Source of the DNA: an uncultured Pelagibacteraceae bacterium
GTDB taxonomy: Bacteria > Pseudomonadota > Alphaproteobacteria > Pelagibacterales > Pelagibacteraceae
Assembly: GCA_902588595.1 (NCBI GenBank)
Contig: CACIPT010000004.1
Coordinates: 1 to 57,480 of the forward strand
DNA: 57,480 nucleotides
Direction of reading: 5' to 3'
The notes under the pieces are model-generated. The model had not been told where the DNA came from and made no database searches. It was given only the letters and a program-made list of their open reading frames with translations. Position 1 is the stretch's first letter; the number at the start of each line of letters is the position of its first letter. The translations under genes were made by a program, and so were the position numbers. Below are positions 33,317-41,828 of the stretch, piece by piece.

Positions 33317-34819
33317 CTAAACTCTTTTCTTTCCCTGAACAACTCTATCTAAAATTAATGCTACAAATAAAATCGCTATACCAGCTAGTATGCCTTGACC
33401 AACATTGGCATACTGTAAAGCTTCAAGAACATCTTGTCCTAAACCTTTTGCACCAATTAGAGAAGCAACTACTACCATGGCAAGACTTAACATCACTGTT
33501 TGGTTTACACCTGCAAGAATAGATGGAGTTGCTAATGGCAGATCTACTTTTCTAAGTAAATACCATTTAGATGCACCATATGCTATTGCAGCTTCCCTTA
33601 TAGTTTCGGGTACTCCCCTTAAGCCCAAAACCGTAAGTCTTACAACAGGAGTTCCTCCAAATATCATTGTAATAATAACTGCTGCAACTTTTCCTGTGCC
33701 AAAAAATGCAATGACCGGAATCATAAATACAAAAGCAGGCATGGTTTGCATAAAATCCATAATAGGCCTTATCATTGAATAAAATCTTTGACGTCTAGCA
33801 CAATAAATTCCAAGTGGAATTCCAATCGCAATACTTAAAATTGCTGCAGTGCCAAGTAAAGCAAGTGTAGTCATAGCTTTAACCCAAAAACCAAGAAAAC
33901 CCATGTAAGCTAAAAATCCAGCTGAATAAATAGATGTTCTAATTCCAGCTGATAAAGCTGTAAGAACTACAATGGTAGTTATTATTACTATCCAAGGAGT
34001 TTTTACAAAAAGCAATTCTAAAAAATCTAACACTGACCTAATACCAATTGTAATTGCTGTAAATAAAGCATCTCCTTTAATAACTGCATAATCAAATATT
34101 GTTTCAACCCATTTGATTGAGGTAAGTCTAATTTCTGGATGAGTAGGAAAGTCATTCATAACTTCCATTAAACCAGGAAAACTATAATGAACTACTGAAA
34201 ATAACATTATTACAGCAGTAAAAATTCCACTTAATATGTAGTTTTTCATTTTCATACCAGGACTGATCAATTTATTTGAAAGCCATTCTGAATATCTTTT
34301 TTCTAAAATAGTATTGGCTAATACTCCTTGAATTAACTTAACTAATATTAATACACCAAACCCAAAGATTGTTATCCAAATAGCAGAAGCTTCTATTTGC
34401 TGAACATCTATTACATATTCTTTCATAGCCTCTTCTAAAGATTTTATTGCTCTTTTATAGACTTCTACTTTGTCTGGATTGTTTTCAATCGCTGCTTCAA
34501 GTTGTTTGTTTCTAAAGTCAATTGTTGACTGAATTTTATCAATTTTTTCTAAAGCGTCTTTTGTAATATTTCCAAATAAACCTCTAATAATTTGAACAAC
34601 AGCAAAAGTTTCAATAATTAAGAATGCTAATGCATAATTCCATATATTTCTCATTCCAAACCAAATTGGACCTAGTAATGATGCAAATAAATTAAATGAA
34701 AAAGAATAAGATGGTTTGCTACCAATTTTTTTAAATTCTTGAATGTAATATTTGGAATTTGTAATAACAAAATTGCTAATAAGTTCTGACCTAGATAAAT
34801 TTTTATTTTCTTTACTCAT
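33317..34819 (-). CDS. proW: Glycine betaine/proline-type ABC permease with long N-terminal region
   Basis: The ORF track gives 506 residues from a TTG; I use the ATG at 34819 (MSKENKN), preceded by AAGGAA at good spacing and overlapping the proV stop by 8 bases, giving 500. The C-terminal ~200 are a normal ProW permease, with AIAYGASKWYLLRKVDLPLATPSI as the ATPase-docking loop. The first ~280 hold several extra hydrophobic helices and a charged coiled-coil-like stretch (KIDKIQSTIDFRNKQLEAAI). E. coli ProW is about 354. It parallels the extended TauC in this window. Confidence 0.86.
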   Translation of the reverse strand: MSKENKNLSRSELISNFVITNSKYYIQEFKKIGSKPSYSFSFNLFASLLGPIWFGMRNIWNYALAFLIIETFAVVQIIRGLFGNITKDALEKIDKIQSTIDFRNKQLEAAIENNPDKVEVYKRAIKSLEEAMKEYVIDVQQIEASAIWITIFGFGVLILVKLIQGVLANTILEKRYSEWLSNKLISPGMKMKNYILSGIFTAVIMLFSVVHYSFPGLMEVMNDFPTHPEIRLTSIKWVETIFDYAVIKGDALFTAITIGIRSVLDFLELLFVKTPWIVIITTIVVLTALSAGIRTSIYSAGFLAYMGFLGFWVKAMTTLALLGTAAILSIAIGIPLGIYCARRQRFYSMIRPIMDFMQTMPAFVFMIPVIAFFGTGKVAAVIITMIFGGTPVVRLTVLGLRGVPETIREAAIAYGASKWYLLRKVDLPLATPSILAGVNQTVMLSLAMVVVASLIGAKGLGQDVLEALQYANVGQGILAGIAILFVALILDRVVQGKKRV

Positions 34820-35864
34820 TTTCATTTCCTTCAACAACAGCTTTTAATAGATCAGATTGACTTATAATTCCTATTTTTTGATTATTTTTGTCTGAAACAA
34901 CTATTGGTTTATCTTTTGAAATTGAGGTTTCTATTAATTTACTTAAAACTGCGTTTTCACTTACTATTTCAGTATCATTCGCTAATGGACCGAATTTTTT
35001 TTCATAATCTTTTAGAGATTGCATAATTGTTTTTGCTTGAACAACTTTTAATCTTGAAATTCCTTTAACAAAATCAGCAACATATTCATCTGCTGGATTG
35101 ACTACAATTTCTTCAGGTGTTCCAATTTGAACTACCGCTCCATCTCTCATTATAGCAATTCTATGCCCTACTCTTACTGCTTCGTCTAAATCATGTGTGA
35201 TGAACACAGTTGTTTTTTTCATTTGTTTTGAAAGTTTTATAAATTCTGATTGAAGTTGTCTTCTAATTAACGGATCTAATGCACTAAAAGGTTCATCCAT
35301 TAATAAAAATTCTGGATCAGCTGCTAAGGCTCTAGCTAAGCCTACTCTTTGTTGCATACCTCCTGACAATTCATGTGCATATTTATTTCCCCATCCTTGA
35401 AGTTCTACAATATTTAAAATTTTGTTTGCAGCATCCAATCTATCATTTTTACTTACACCTCTTATTTCTAAAGGCATTGCAATATTGTCTAGGACTGATC
35501 TATGTGGCATTAAAGCAAAATTCTGAAATACCATTCCTATTTTTTTATTTCTTAATTCTTGTAAACTGTCTTTGTCAAACTGCATTACATCTTGATCGTT
35601 AATTAATATTTTTCCAGAAGTTGGTTCAAGAAGTCTATTTATATGTCTAACCAATGTAGATTTTCCACTACCTGAAAGTCCCATAACACAGAATATTTCT
35701 CCCTTATTTACGTCAAATGAGACATCTGAAACTCCTATTACAGAGTTATATTTTTCTAATGCTTCCTGTTTTGAAATATTTTTATTTTGAATTACATCCA
35801 AAGCTTCTTTTGAATTGTTTCCAAAAATTTTCCAGACGTTTTGAATTTGTATGGCTGTTTCCAT
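34812..35864 (-). CDS. proV: Glycine betaine/proline-type ABC ATPase
   Basis: 350 residues. Seen: Walker A GLSGSGKST, signature ELSGGMQQRV, Walker B FLLMDEPFSALD, switch ITHDLDEAV, and a C-terminal ~75-residue tail (KPIVVSDKNNQKIGIISQSD) that looks like a single CBS-type motif, the ionic-strength sensor region in OpuA. Normal ProV has two CBS motifs (~400 residues), so the sensor is shortened here. It is separated from proX by a hairpin. Confidence 0.92.
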   Translation of the reverse strand: METAIQIQNVWKIFGNNSKEALDVIQNKNISKQEALEKYNSVIGVSDVSFDVNKGEIFCVMGLSGSGKSTLVRHINRLLEPTSGKILINDQDVMQFDKDSLQELRNKKIGMVFQNFALMPHRSVLDNIAMPLEIRGVSKNDRLDAANKILNIVELQGWGNKYAHELSGGMQQRVGLARALAADPEFLLMDEPFSALDPLIRRQLQSEFIKLSKQMKKTTVFITHDLDEAVRVGHRIAIMRDGAVVQIGTPEEIVVNPADEYVADFVKGISRLKVVQAKTIMQSLKDYEKKFGPLANDTEIVSENAVLSKLIETSISKDKPIVVSDKNNQKIGIISQSDLLKAVVEGNENE

Positions 35865-35902
35865 ATAATACTTATAAAAATAAAAAATTTAATTGAAAAA
35901 CA

Positions 35903-35931
35903 TTACCTGGCAACTTTTTGTTGCCAGGTAA
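35903..35931 (-). terminator. Hairpin between proX and proV
   Basis: TTACCTGGCAAC and GTTGCCAGGTAA form a perfect 12-base stem with a 5-base loop. On the minus (coding) strand it begins about 20 bases after the proX stop and is followed by TGTTTTTC, a modest T run. Partial terminator or mRNA-end protection between binding protein and ATPase genes, as in the tau operon. Confidence 0.82.
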
Positions 35932-35952
35932 ATATAATTTATTAATCTAAAT

Positions 35953-36915
35953 TTACAGTCCTAACCAACCGTCAACTGTAGATTTGTTTTTACTCATCCA
36001 ATCTCTAGCAACTTCTCCTGGTGCTCTTTTCTTAACAGATACTTCGTATGCCATCCAAGATACGTCATCAGCAGTTATTTGGAATTTTTTGAAAAATTCA
36101 ACAATTGCTGGAGATTTTTTCTCTAAAGATGTTCCCCAACCAATTTGGATTTTTTTAAGGGCATCTTTTGATGCCACATAAGATTTTTTATACCAATCTG
36201 GATCTGCTTTTGGCTGTATCATCTTATACTTAGCAGGATCATGTTTAGGCTCTTCTAACATTACTACATCTGCCATTCCCCAAATCGCATGAGGTTTGTA
36301 ACAGTAGAATGCATAACCTTCACCTTTTTTGATTGAATCTAAAACTCTAGCATTTTTAACAGCTTCTGCTGCTCTTATAGGTTCAATTCCAGCATCAAGT
36401 AATTTATAATCTCTTACTTTTACTTCATTAACATTAGCTGAAGCCCATCCATCTGCACCAATCCAGAACTCACCTTTGCCATTGCCATCGCTATCCATAG
36501 CTTTAACAACTTCAGGTCTTCCTAAGTCTTCAATTGCAGTAATATTCATTTTTTTTGCAAATTGTTGTGAAACACAATAACCTTGGTTTCCTTCGTAAGA
36601 ATTGCTGCTTAACTTAAGAGTTCCTTTTGGAACTAAATCATTAGTGTAAGCTTCTTGGTTTGGTAACCAAATATCAGGGTGAACTTCTATTTCACCTTTA
36701 CTTCTGTCAATTGCTCCGTAGATTGCAGTATTGTTTCCTGGAACTAATTCTGCTTCTCCACCCATTTTATCAATAACTACTGCAGCTAATAAATTTGCTA
36801 TAGCAGTTGCACCTGTCCAACCTGGATCACCAATTTTTACTTTTTCAGCAAAACTTGAAAAAGGAACTAGAATTGAGATCAAACCAGCTATCAAGGTACT
36901 CTTTAATACTCTCAT
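35953..36915 (-). CDS. proX: Glycine betaine/choline-type substrate-binding protein
   Basis: 320 residues with signal peptide MRVLKSTLIAGLISILVPFSSFA. Mature KVKIGDPGWTGATAIANLLAAVV matches the OpuAC-type binding fold. Aromatic residues expected to form the quaternary-amine cage occur in IGADGWASANVN, YCYKPHAIWGMAD and DDVSWMAY. It is the first gene of proX-proV-proW and the hairpin behind it probably keeps its mRNA in excess. Ligand: betaine-like compounds by family; the exact one is not settled. Confidence 0.9.
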   Translation of the reverse strand: MRVLKSTLIAGLISILVPFSSFAEKVKIGDPGWTGATAIANLLAAVVIDKMGGEAELVPGNNTAIYGAIDRSKGEIEVHPDIWLPNQEAYTNDLVPKGTLKLSSNSYEGNQGYCVSQQFAKKMNITAIEDLGRPEVVKAMDSDGNGKGEFWIGADGWASANVNEVKVRDYKLLDAGIEPIRAAEAVKNARVLDSIKKGEGYAFYCYKPHAIWGMADVVMLEEPKHDPAKYKMIQPKADPDWYKKSYVASKDALKKIQIGWGTSLEKKSPAIVEFFKKFQITADDVSWMAYEVSVKKRAPGEVARDWMSKNKSTVDGWLGL

Positions 36916-37003
36916 ATTTTCCCCTATTGTTAATTAAATTTATAAAGCAATTTTAACTATGTTATTTTTGAAGAGTCAATTTATAAGAAAGTTATTTTTA
37001 AGA

Positions 37004-37756
37004 CTATTCTAAGAAATTTTTTACCGTTTCATTGAACTTTTGAGGTTCTTCGAGATGAGCGTTGTGACTACAACCCTTAAAGATCTCTAATTTACTATTA
37101 GGTATGTTTTTTTTTAAAGTATCAACTTGATCAAAATTATAAGAAACATCTTTGTCACCCCAAATGATCAAGGTATCTTGTTTAATGTTTTTTAAATTTT
37201 CATACCCTCTCCAATTTTTCATGGCAACAAGAGCATTATCAGCAGTTTCTTTAGAAATATCTTTAACTGCATTTTCACATAAATAATAATATTTAGCTTT
37301 GGCACCTTCTACAAACCATTTTTGTGGAACTCTACTTACTGTTTCTTTTAATCCATCTTTTTTTAATCTTTCTCTTGTCGTATCCATTGATTCAAATCTT
37401 CCTGGAATATCTCCAATTGAACCAGTTGCAAAACAAATTAGTTTTTTAATTCTATCTCCAGAAATTTTTACCATTTCTTGGACTATCATTCCTCCCATTG
37501 AATGTCCCATCAAATGAAATTCATTTATTTTTTTTTTATCAAGACATTTGAATACAAATTTTCCAATCTCATTAATGCTATTTAAAGACTGAGCTTTGTA
37601 GCTTTCTCCGAAACCTGGTAGTGCAGGAGTAATTACTCTAAAATGCTTGCTTAAGAATTCCTTTTGTAAGCCCCACATTTCTGAGGAACCTAAATATCCA
37701 TGAACTAAAACTAAAGGAAAACCTGATCCAATATCATCAATATATATATCTTGCAT
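37004..37756 (-). CDS. Alpha/beta hydrolase
   Basis: 250 residues. Seen: oxyanion-side LVHGYLGSSEMW, nucleophile elbow GHSMGGMI, the acid in IIWGDKDVSYN and the histidine in GCSHNAHLEEP. Resembles the 3-oxoadipate enol-lactonase/haloperoxidase-type core, but the substrate cannot be told. It stands alone, divergent from the cupin gene across 31 bases. Confidence 0.83.
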   Translation of the reverse strand: MQDIYIDDIGSGFPLVLVHGYLGSSEMWGLQKEFLSKHFRVITPALPGFGESYKAQSLNSINEIGKFVFKCLDKKKINEFHLMGHSMGGMIVQEMVKISGDRIKKLICFATGSIGDIPGRFESMDTTRERLKKDGLKETVSRVPQKWFVEGAKAKYYYLCENAVKDISKETADNALVAMKNWRGYENLKNIKQDTLIIWGDKDVSYNFDQVDTLKKNIPNSKLEIFKGCSHNAHLEEPQKFNETVKNFLE

Positions 37757-37787
37757 AAATAATTATTGTAATTAGTTTTACACCTTT

Positions 37788-38141
37788 ATGAGTAAAAGAA
37801 AAATAACACAAGTTAATAATTTAAATTTTGAACCATTTGATAGATATGGAAAAGTAATACCAGGCATGACTTGGCACAAAATTAGTTTTGATAAAAAAAC
37901 CAATTATGGAACTTACATTTCTAAATTAGAGCCTGGAACCAAAACAATTCCTCACATCCATAAAGGCTATGAAGAGTTTTTCATATTAGAAGGAGAATTA
38001 ATAGACTCTGATGGAAAAATTTTCAAAAAAGGTGATTTTGTTACATACGAACCTAATAGTGAACATTCATCTCACACAGAAAAAGGTTGTTTAATTCTCA
38101 CTTTTATGAGAGGAGAAAATAAACGCATTAAAGAAAAATAA
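37788..38141 (+). CDS. Cupin-domain protein
   Basis: 117 residues, one cupin barrel. Motif 1 reads PGTKTIPHIHKGYEEFFILEGE (metal His, His and Glu) and motif 2 has YEPNSEHSSH with a histidine. ChrR/quercetinase-like small cupins look like this. It precedes the racemase gene by 9 bases, likely one transcript. Metal and substrate unknown. Confidence 0.8.
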   Translation: MSKRKITQVNNLNFEPFDRYGKVIPGMTWHKISFDKKTNYGTYISKLEPGTKTIPHIHKGYEEFFILEGELIDSDGKIFKKGDFVTYEPNSEHSSHTEKGCLILTFMRGENKRIKEK

Positions 38142-38150
38142 TTATATTTT

Positions 38151-38846
38151 ATGATTGGTATTTTAGGTGGAATGGGAACTCAGGCTGGTTTGGATTTTTG
38201 CAATAAATTAGCAAAATTAAATAGAGGAAAACTTGATCAACAATATCCTATGTTTGTACTTTATAACAAGTCTAATACTCCTAGAAGACCTGAAAATCTG
38301 AAAAAATACTATAATGTTTTAAAAGCACTTGTCGATGGTTGTAAAATGTTACAAAAAAATAAATGTAAATTTATTGTTATGCCATGCAACACTGCACATT
38401 ATTGGCACAAAGATATACAAAAAAAAATTAAAATTCCTTTATTAAGTATGCCTAAAGAAGTTCATCTACATACAAAAAAAACATGTAAAAAAAATTCTAC
38501 AATTGGCATTTTATGTACTGAAGCTACATTAAAAACAAAAGTTTATAACGATTATTTTGATAAAAACTTTAGATTAATTAGTCCTGAAAAAAAACTACAA
38601 AAAAATTCTGTTAATAAATCAATTAAACTAGTTAAAATGGGAAAAGTTAAAGAAGCTGAAATAGCACTGAGGGCTGCTGTAAAACATCTAATAAGAAAAA
38701 AGTGTAAAAAAATTATTTTAGGATGTACTGAACTGCCAATAGCAATTTTTGCCTATAAATCATTCAGAAAAGCAAAAGAATCAAAGCTTTTTATTGATCC
38801 AAACTTATTATTGGCTGAAGTCTGTATGAAAAAGTACAAAAAATAA
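38151..38846 (+). CDS. Aspartate/glutamate/hydantoin racemase-family protein
   Basis: 231 residues. Seen: N-terminal MIGILGGMGTQAGLDF, first catalytic cysteine in VMPCNTAHYW and second in ILGCTELPIA. These two cysteines are the acid/base pair of cofactor-independent amino acid racemases; the layout is aspartate racemase-like. It follows the cupin gene directly. The product could supply D-amino acids; the substrate is not resolved. Confidence 0.87.
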   Translation: MIGILGGMGTQAGLDFCNKLAKLNRGKLDQQYPMFVLYNKSNTPRRPENLKKYYNVLKALVDGCKMLQKNKCKFIVMPCNTAHYWHKDIQKKIKIPLLSMPKEVHLHTKKTCKKNSTIGILCTEATLKTKVYNDYFDKNFRLISPEKKLQKNSVNKSIKLVKMGKVKEAEIALRAAVKHLIRKKCKKIILGCTELPIAIFAYKSFRKAKESKLFIDPNLLLAEVCMKKYKK

Positions 38847-38847
38847 A

Positions 38848-38952
38848 TTATTTTTTTCTTTTTCTTCTTATTCTTTTGTCAATTTCTCTGGCAATAATTA
38901 ACAATGCAACGACTTGGAGTATTGTCCAAATTAAATCCCAGTCTAAACTCAT
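38848..38952 (-). CDS. 34-residue membrane microprotein
   Basis: Too short for the ORF track. The reading is MSLDWDLIWTILQVVALLI followed by IAREIDKRIRRKRKK: one short hydrophobic helix then a strongly basic tail, as in small single-span inner-membrane proteins. It starts 3 bases after the methyltransferase stop, so it would be translated from the same mRNA. No family recognised. Supported by coding frame and position only. Confidence 0.5.
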   Translation of the reverse strand: MSLDWDLIWTILQVVALLIIAREIDKRIRRKRKK

Positions 38953-38955
38953 AAA

Positions 38956-39609
38956 TTATTTTTTTTCATTCATAACAAAAAATAGTTTTCTTGGAAATGT
39001 ACCTTCTTCAAATTTTTCTAAAGAAATATTTTTAAAACCATTCAATAAAGAATTAACTTTTTCCTCTGAAAAATAATGAACAATAAATCCATCATTTTCA
39101 TAAAGATCTTCTCCCCTATGGATACCGTTTTGAAAATCTCCATCATTTATATGACGTACAGTATAAATATTAATACCGCCCGGTTTTAAAATTCTTAGAA
39201 TTTCATTATTTAATTTTTCTAAATCACTTGTTGTTAAAGCCATACAATAAAGCATATGAGAATAACACGCTTCTATTGAATTATTTTCGAAAGGAAGTTT
39301 TTCTCTTACATCAAACAATTTTGTTGAAATATAATTAGATAAATTATCTTTTTTAGCTTTTTGATTAATTACTTTAATTCCTGATGGGCTATAATCTAAT
39401 GCAATAGTATGAATTGAATTTTTTGCAAAAAATATAGTATCCCTTCCTAATCCTGCTCCAATCTCAACTATTTTACCAATTTTTTTTTCTTGAAATAATT
39501 TTAGAGCTTTTTTTGCTGATAAGCTTGGATTTAAACCAAACATCTCAGGCTTATTTGAGAAATTGCTTTCCCAATGCTGAGATTGTTGGTCTAATTTTTT
39601 TTGATCCAA
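38956..39609 (-). CDS. Class I SAM-dependent methyltransferase
   Basis: 217 residues. SAM-binding motif VEIGAGLGRDTIFFAKN, acidic ALDYSPSGI and DVREKLPFENNSIEACYSHM, then LKPGGINIYTVRH. The small size and TehB/thiopurine-methyltransferase-like layout suggest a small-molecule methylase, perhaps of a thiol or metalloid. It starts 2 bases after the peroxiredoxin stop and precedes a 34-residue ORF, so the three form an operon. Confidence 0.8.
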   Translation of the reverse strand: MDQKKLDQQSQHWESNFSNKPEMFGLNPSLSAKKALKLFQEKKIGKIVEIGAGLGRDTIFFAKNSIHTIALDYSPSGIKVINQKAKKDNLSNYISTKLFDVREKLPFENNSIEACYSHMLYCMALTTSDLEKLNNEILRILKPGGINIYTVRHINDGDFQNGIHRGEDLYENDGFIVHYFSEEKVNSLLNGFKNISLEKFEEGTFPRKLFFVMNEKK

Positions 39610-39611
39610 AT

Positions 39612-40274
39612 TTATTTTACTGGGTCTGGAACTTTACGTAAATAAGGCTTTAAAGTTTCCCAACCATCTGGATATATTTTTTTTGCTTCCTCGTTAGTTA
39701 CTTTAGGAACAATAATTACTTTATCACCAGGTACCCAATCTGCAGGTGTCGCAATTTTGTGTTTGGCTGTACGTTGCATTGAATCTATTGTTCTTAGTAT
39801 CTCATTAAAGTTACGTCCAGTTGTCATTGGGTAAGTTAAAAACAAACCTATTCTTTTATCAGGTCTAATAACATAAACGGTTCTAACTGTTTCGTTATCA
39901 ACAGCAGTACGACCCATGGATGTTGTTCCAGCATCACCCTCTAGCATGTTGTAAAGTTTTGCGACTTCTAATTTTTCATCTGCTACAATTGGATAATTTG
40001 GCTTTAAACCACAAACATCTTTAATGTCATCTAACCATTTAACGTGATCTGATACTGGATCTACACTTAAACCCATAACTTTTACATTTCTTTTTTCAAA
40101 CTCCGGCTTCATTTTAGCTAAAGCACCAAGCTCAGTTGTACAAACTGGCGTAAAGTCTTTAGGGTGTGAAAACAAAATACCCCAGCTATCCCCAAGCCAC
40201 TCATGAAATGATAATTTTCCTTCAGAAGTTTCTGCTGTAAAGTCTGGAGCTACGCTATTAATTTTTAAAGTCAT
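39612..40274 (-). CDS. Peroxiredoxin, 1-Cys Prx6 type
   Basis: 220 residues, the Prx6 length. Seen: catalytic PVCTTELGA in DFTPVCTTELGALAKMKPEFE, VMGLSVDPVSDHVKW and a C-terminal dimerisation arm (TPADWVPGDKVIIVPKVTNE). Only one cysteine lies at the active site. It reduces peroxides. The ribosome site is strong (AAAGGAGA). It heads a unit with the methyltransferase and small ORF, divergent from the persulfide dioxygenase. Confidence 0.93.
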   Translation of the reverse strand: MTLKINSVAPDFTAETSEGKLSFHEWLGDSWGILFSHPKDFTPVCTTELGALAKMKPEFEKRNVKVMGLSVDPVSDHVKWLDDIKDVCGLKPNYPIVADEKLEVAKLYNMLEGDAGTTSMGRTAVDNETVRTVYVIRPDKRIGLFLTYPMTTGRNFNEILRTIDSMQRTAKHKIATPADWVPGDKVIIVPKVTNEEAKKIYPDGWETLKPYLRKVPDPVK

Positions 40275-40358
40275 TTAATTCTCCTTTGAATTTTTTTTTA
40301 AATTATTATAAGCAAGATTGATTTGCTATGCAATTTTTTATAGTATTGAACATTGCCA

Positions 40359-41051
40359 ATGATATTTGAACAATTATTCGATACCAAATCTTCAACCTAC
40401 ACTTACATTATATCTAGTGGCAAAGGTAGAGAGGCTTTAATAATCGATCCTGTAATTGAACACACTGAAGAGTACGTAAAAATATTAGAAAAATTAGATT
40501 TAAAATTAGTTAAAGTAATAGATACTCATATACATGCTGATCATATCACTGGATTAAATGAACTAAATAAAAGAACAAACTGTACAAGAATTATGGGAGA
40601 AAAATCTAAATCTGAAGTGATAGATTTAAAAATAAAAGACAACGAAAAAATAAATGTAGAAAATATAGAGCTTAAAGCAATTTATACTCCAGGACATACA
40701 GATTGTTCTTATAGCTATTTAATGAACGATAGAGTTTTTACAGGCGATACTCTTTTAATAAACGGAACAGGAAGAACAGATTTTCAATCAGGAAACTCTG
40801 AAGATGCTTATGACTCTTTATTTAACAAATTATTAAAATTACCAGAAGGTACCTTGGTATATCCGGCTCATGATTATAATGGAAAAAAATATTCAACTAT
40901 TAAAAATGAAAAAAATAATAATCCAAGACTACAAGTTAGTTCAAAAGAAGAGTATGTAGAAATAATGGAAAATCTAAATTTAGAAAACCCCAAAATGATC
41001 GATATAGCTGTTCCGGCCAATTTAAAAGGTCTTACATTAAATCAGATTTAA
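40359..41051 (+). CDS. Persulfide dioxygenase-like metallo-beta-lactamase protein
   Basis: The ORF track starts at a TTG; I use the ATG at 40359 (MIFEQLFD), giving 230 residues. Seen: metal-binding THIHADHITGL, TPGHTDCSYSY, FTGDTLLINGTGRTDFQSG and YPAHDYNGK. GRTDFQSG and the His/Asp set are typical of ETHE1/Blh persulfide dioxygenases, which oxidise glutathione persulfide to sulfite. It sits beside the cysteine-rich ORF and cysE-cysK, so sulfane-sulfur handling fits. Glyoxalase II-type activity is the alternative. Confidence 0.86.
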   Translation: MIFEQLFDTKSSTYTYIISSGKGREALIIDPVIEHTEEYVKILEKLDLKLVKVIDTHIHADHITGLNELNKRTNCTRIMGEKSKSEVIDLKIKDNEKINVENIELKAIYTPGHTDCSYSYLMNDRVFTGDTLLINGTGRTDFQSGNSEDAYDSLFNKLLKLPEGTLVYPAHDYNGKKYSTIKNEKNNNPRLQVSSKEEYVEIMENLNLENPKMIDIAVPANLKGLTLNQI

Positions 41052-41069
41052 GTTGAGGCAATATTACAC

Positions 41070-41097
41070 TTGTTTTTTAAATAACCTTTATTATATT
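41070..41097 (+). promoter_or_regulatory. Possible promoter before the metallothionein-like ORF
   Basis: TTGTTT and TATATT are spaced 16 bases apart. The predicted transcript would begin about at the ATG at 41104, i.e. leaderless, and no ribosome site is seen before that ATG. Read by eye from A+T-rich DNA, so weak. Confidence 0.3.
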
Positions 41098-41103
41098 GGT
41101 TGC

Positions 41104-41223
41104 ATGGCTTGTGAAAATAAATCTTGTAACTGCAAAAATTGCAATTGTGAAGAATGCAAATGTGATGGTAGCAAAGTTTGCACATGCTCCCCTGAATCAA
41201 ATAGTTGTTGTTGTAACAGCTAA
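41104..41223 (+). CDS. Metallothionein-like cysteine-rich small protein
   Basis: A 39-residue ORF too short for the ORF track. It holds 12 cysteines in 39 residues: [23 protein letters not shown] and a terminal CCC. Such CxC and CxxC spacing with no aromatic residue and few hydrophobics is what metal-thiolate cluster proteins look like. It sits between persulfide dioxygenase and cysE-cysK on the same strand, 52 bases after one and 35 before the other. I recognise no exact family (BmtA has a longer, histidine-containing pattern). Zinc, copper or cadmium binding, or sulfur storage, is inferred. Confidence 0.72.
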   Translation: MACENKSCNCKNCNCEECKCDGSKVCTCSPESNSCCCNS

Positions 41224-41258
41224 TTGTTTATTTAAATAATCAAAATCATTTAAATATC

Positions 41259-41828
41259 ATGAATAATTTTTTAGAATCCATAATTAATAGAGATCCGGCT
41301 GCAAAGTCTAAGTTAAGTGTAATATTAACTTACCCAGGTGTAAAAGCAGTTTTTTTTCATAGAATAGCTAATTTTTTTTCTATTGCTAAGTTAGATTTAT
41401 TAGCAAGAATGATATCTCAATTTTCAAGATTTTTAACTGGAATTGAAATCCACCCAAAAGCAAAGATAGGCGAAAATTTATTTATTGATCATGGAATGGG
41501 TGTTGTAATCGGAGAAACTTCTGAAATAGGAAATAATGTAACAATATATCATATGGTAACTTTGGGAGGAATTTCTCCTAGCATTGAATCTAATGAACAA
41601 AGAAATGTTAAAAGACATCCTACATTAAAAGATAATGTTGTTGTTGGATCCGGTGCGCAAGTTTTGGGTCCAATTGAAGTTGGAAAAAATGCAAAAATTG
41701 GAGCAAATGCAGTTGTAACAAAAGATGTTCCTGAAAATGCAGTTATGGTTGGAATACCTGCTAAAAATGTTGGAACCACAACAGAAGAATTTAAACCTTA
41801 TGGTATAACCCCAATTAGTGGTAAATGA
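41259..41828 (+). CDS. cysE: Serine O-acetyltransferase
   Basis: Left-handed beta-helix acetyltransferase of 189 residues, the short SAT form lacking the long N-terminal helical domain of E. coli CysE. Seen: [20 protein letters not shown] with the catalytic histidine, [23 protein letters not shown], and [20 protein letters not shown]. It makes O-acetylserine from serine and acetyl-CoA for the next enzyme, cysK, whose start overlaps its stop by 4 bases (ATGA). Confidence 0.94.
   Translation: MNNFLESIINRDPAAKSKLSVILTYPGVKAVFFHRIANFFSIAKLDLLARMISQFSRFLTGIEIHPKAKIGENLFIDHGMGVVIGETSEIGNNVTIYHMVTLGGISPSIESNEQRNVKRHPTLKDNVVVGSGAQVLGPIEVGKNAKIGANAVVTKDVPENAVMVGIPAKNVGTTTEEFKPYGITPISGK

Noticed and set aside
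33405-33782. Plus-strand ORF of 125 residues
   Set aside because: Antisense to the proW permease core; no motif, no ribosome site.
36916-37003. Riboswitch before proX
   Set aside because: The 88-base leader is A+T-rich without a recognisable glycine or SAM riboswitch core.
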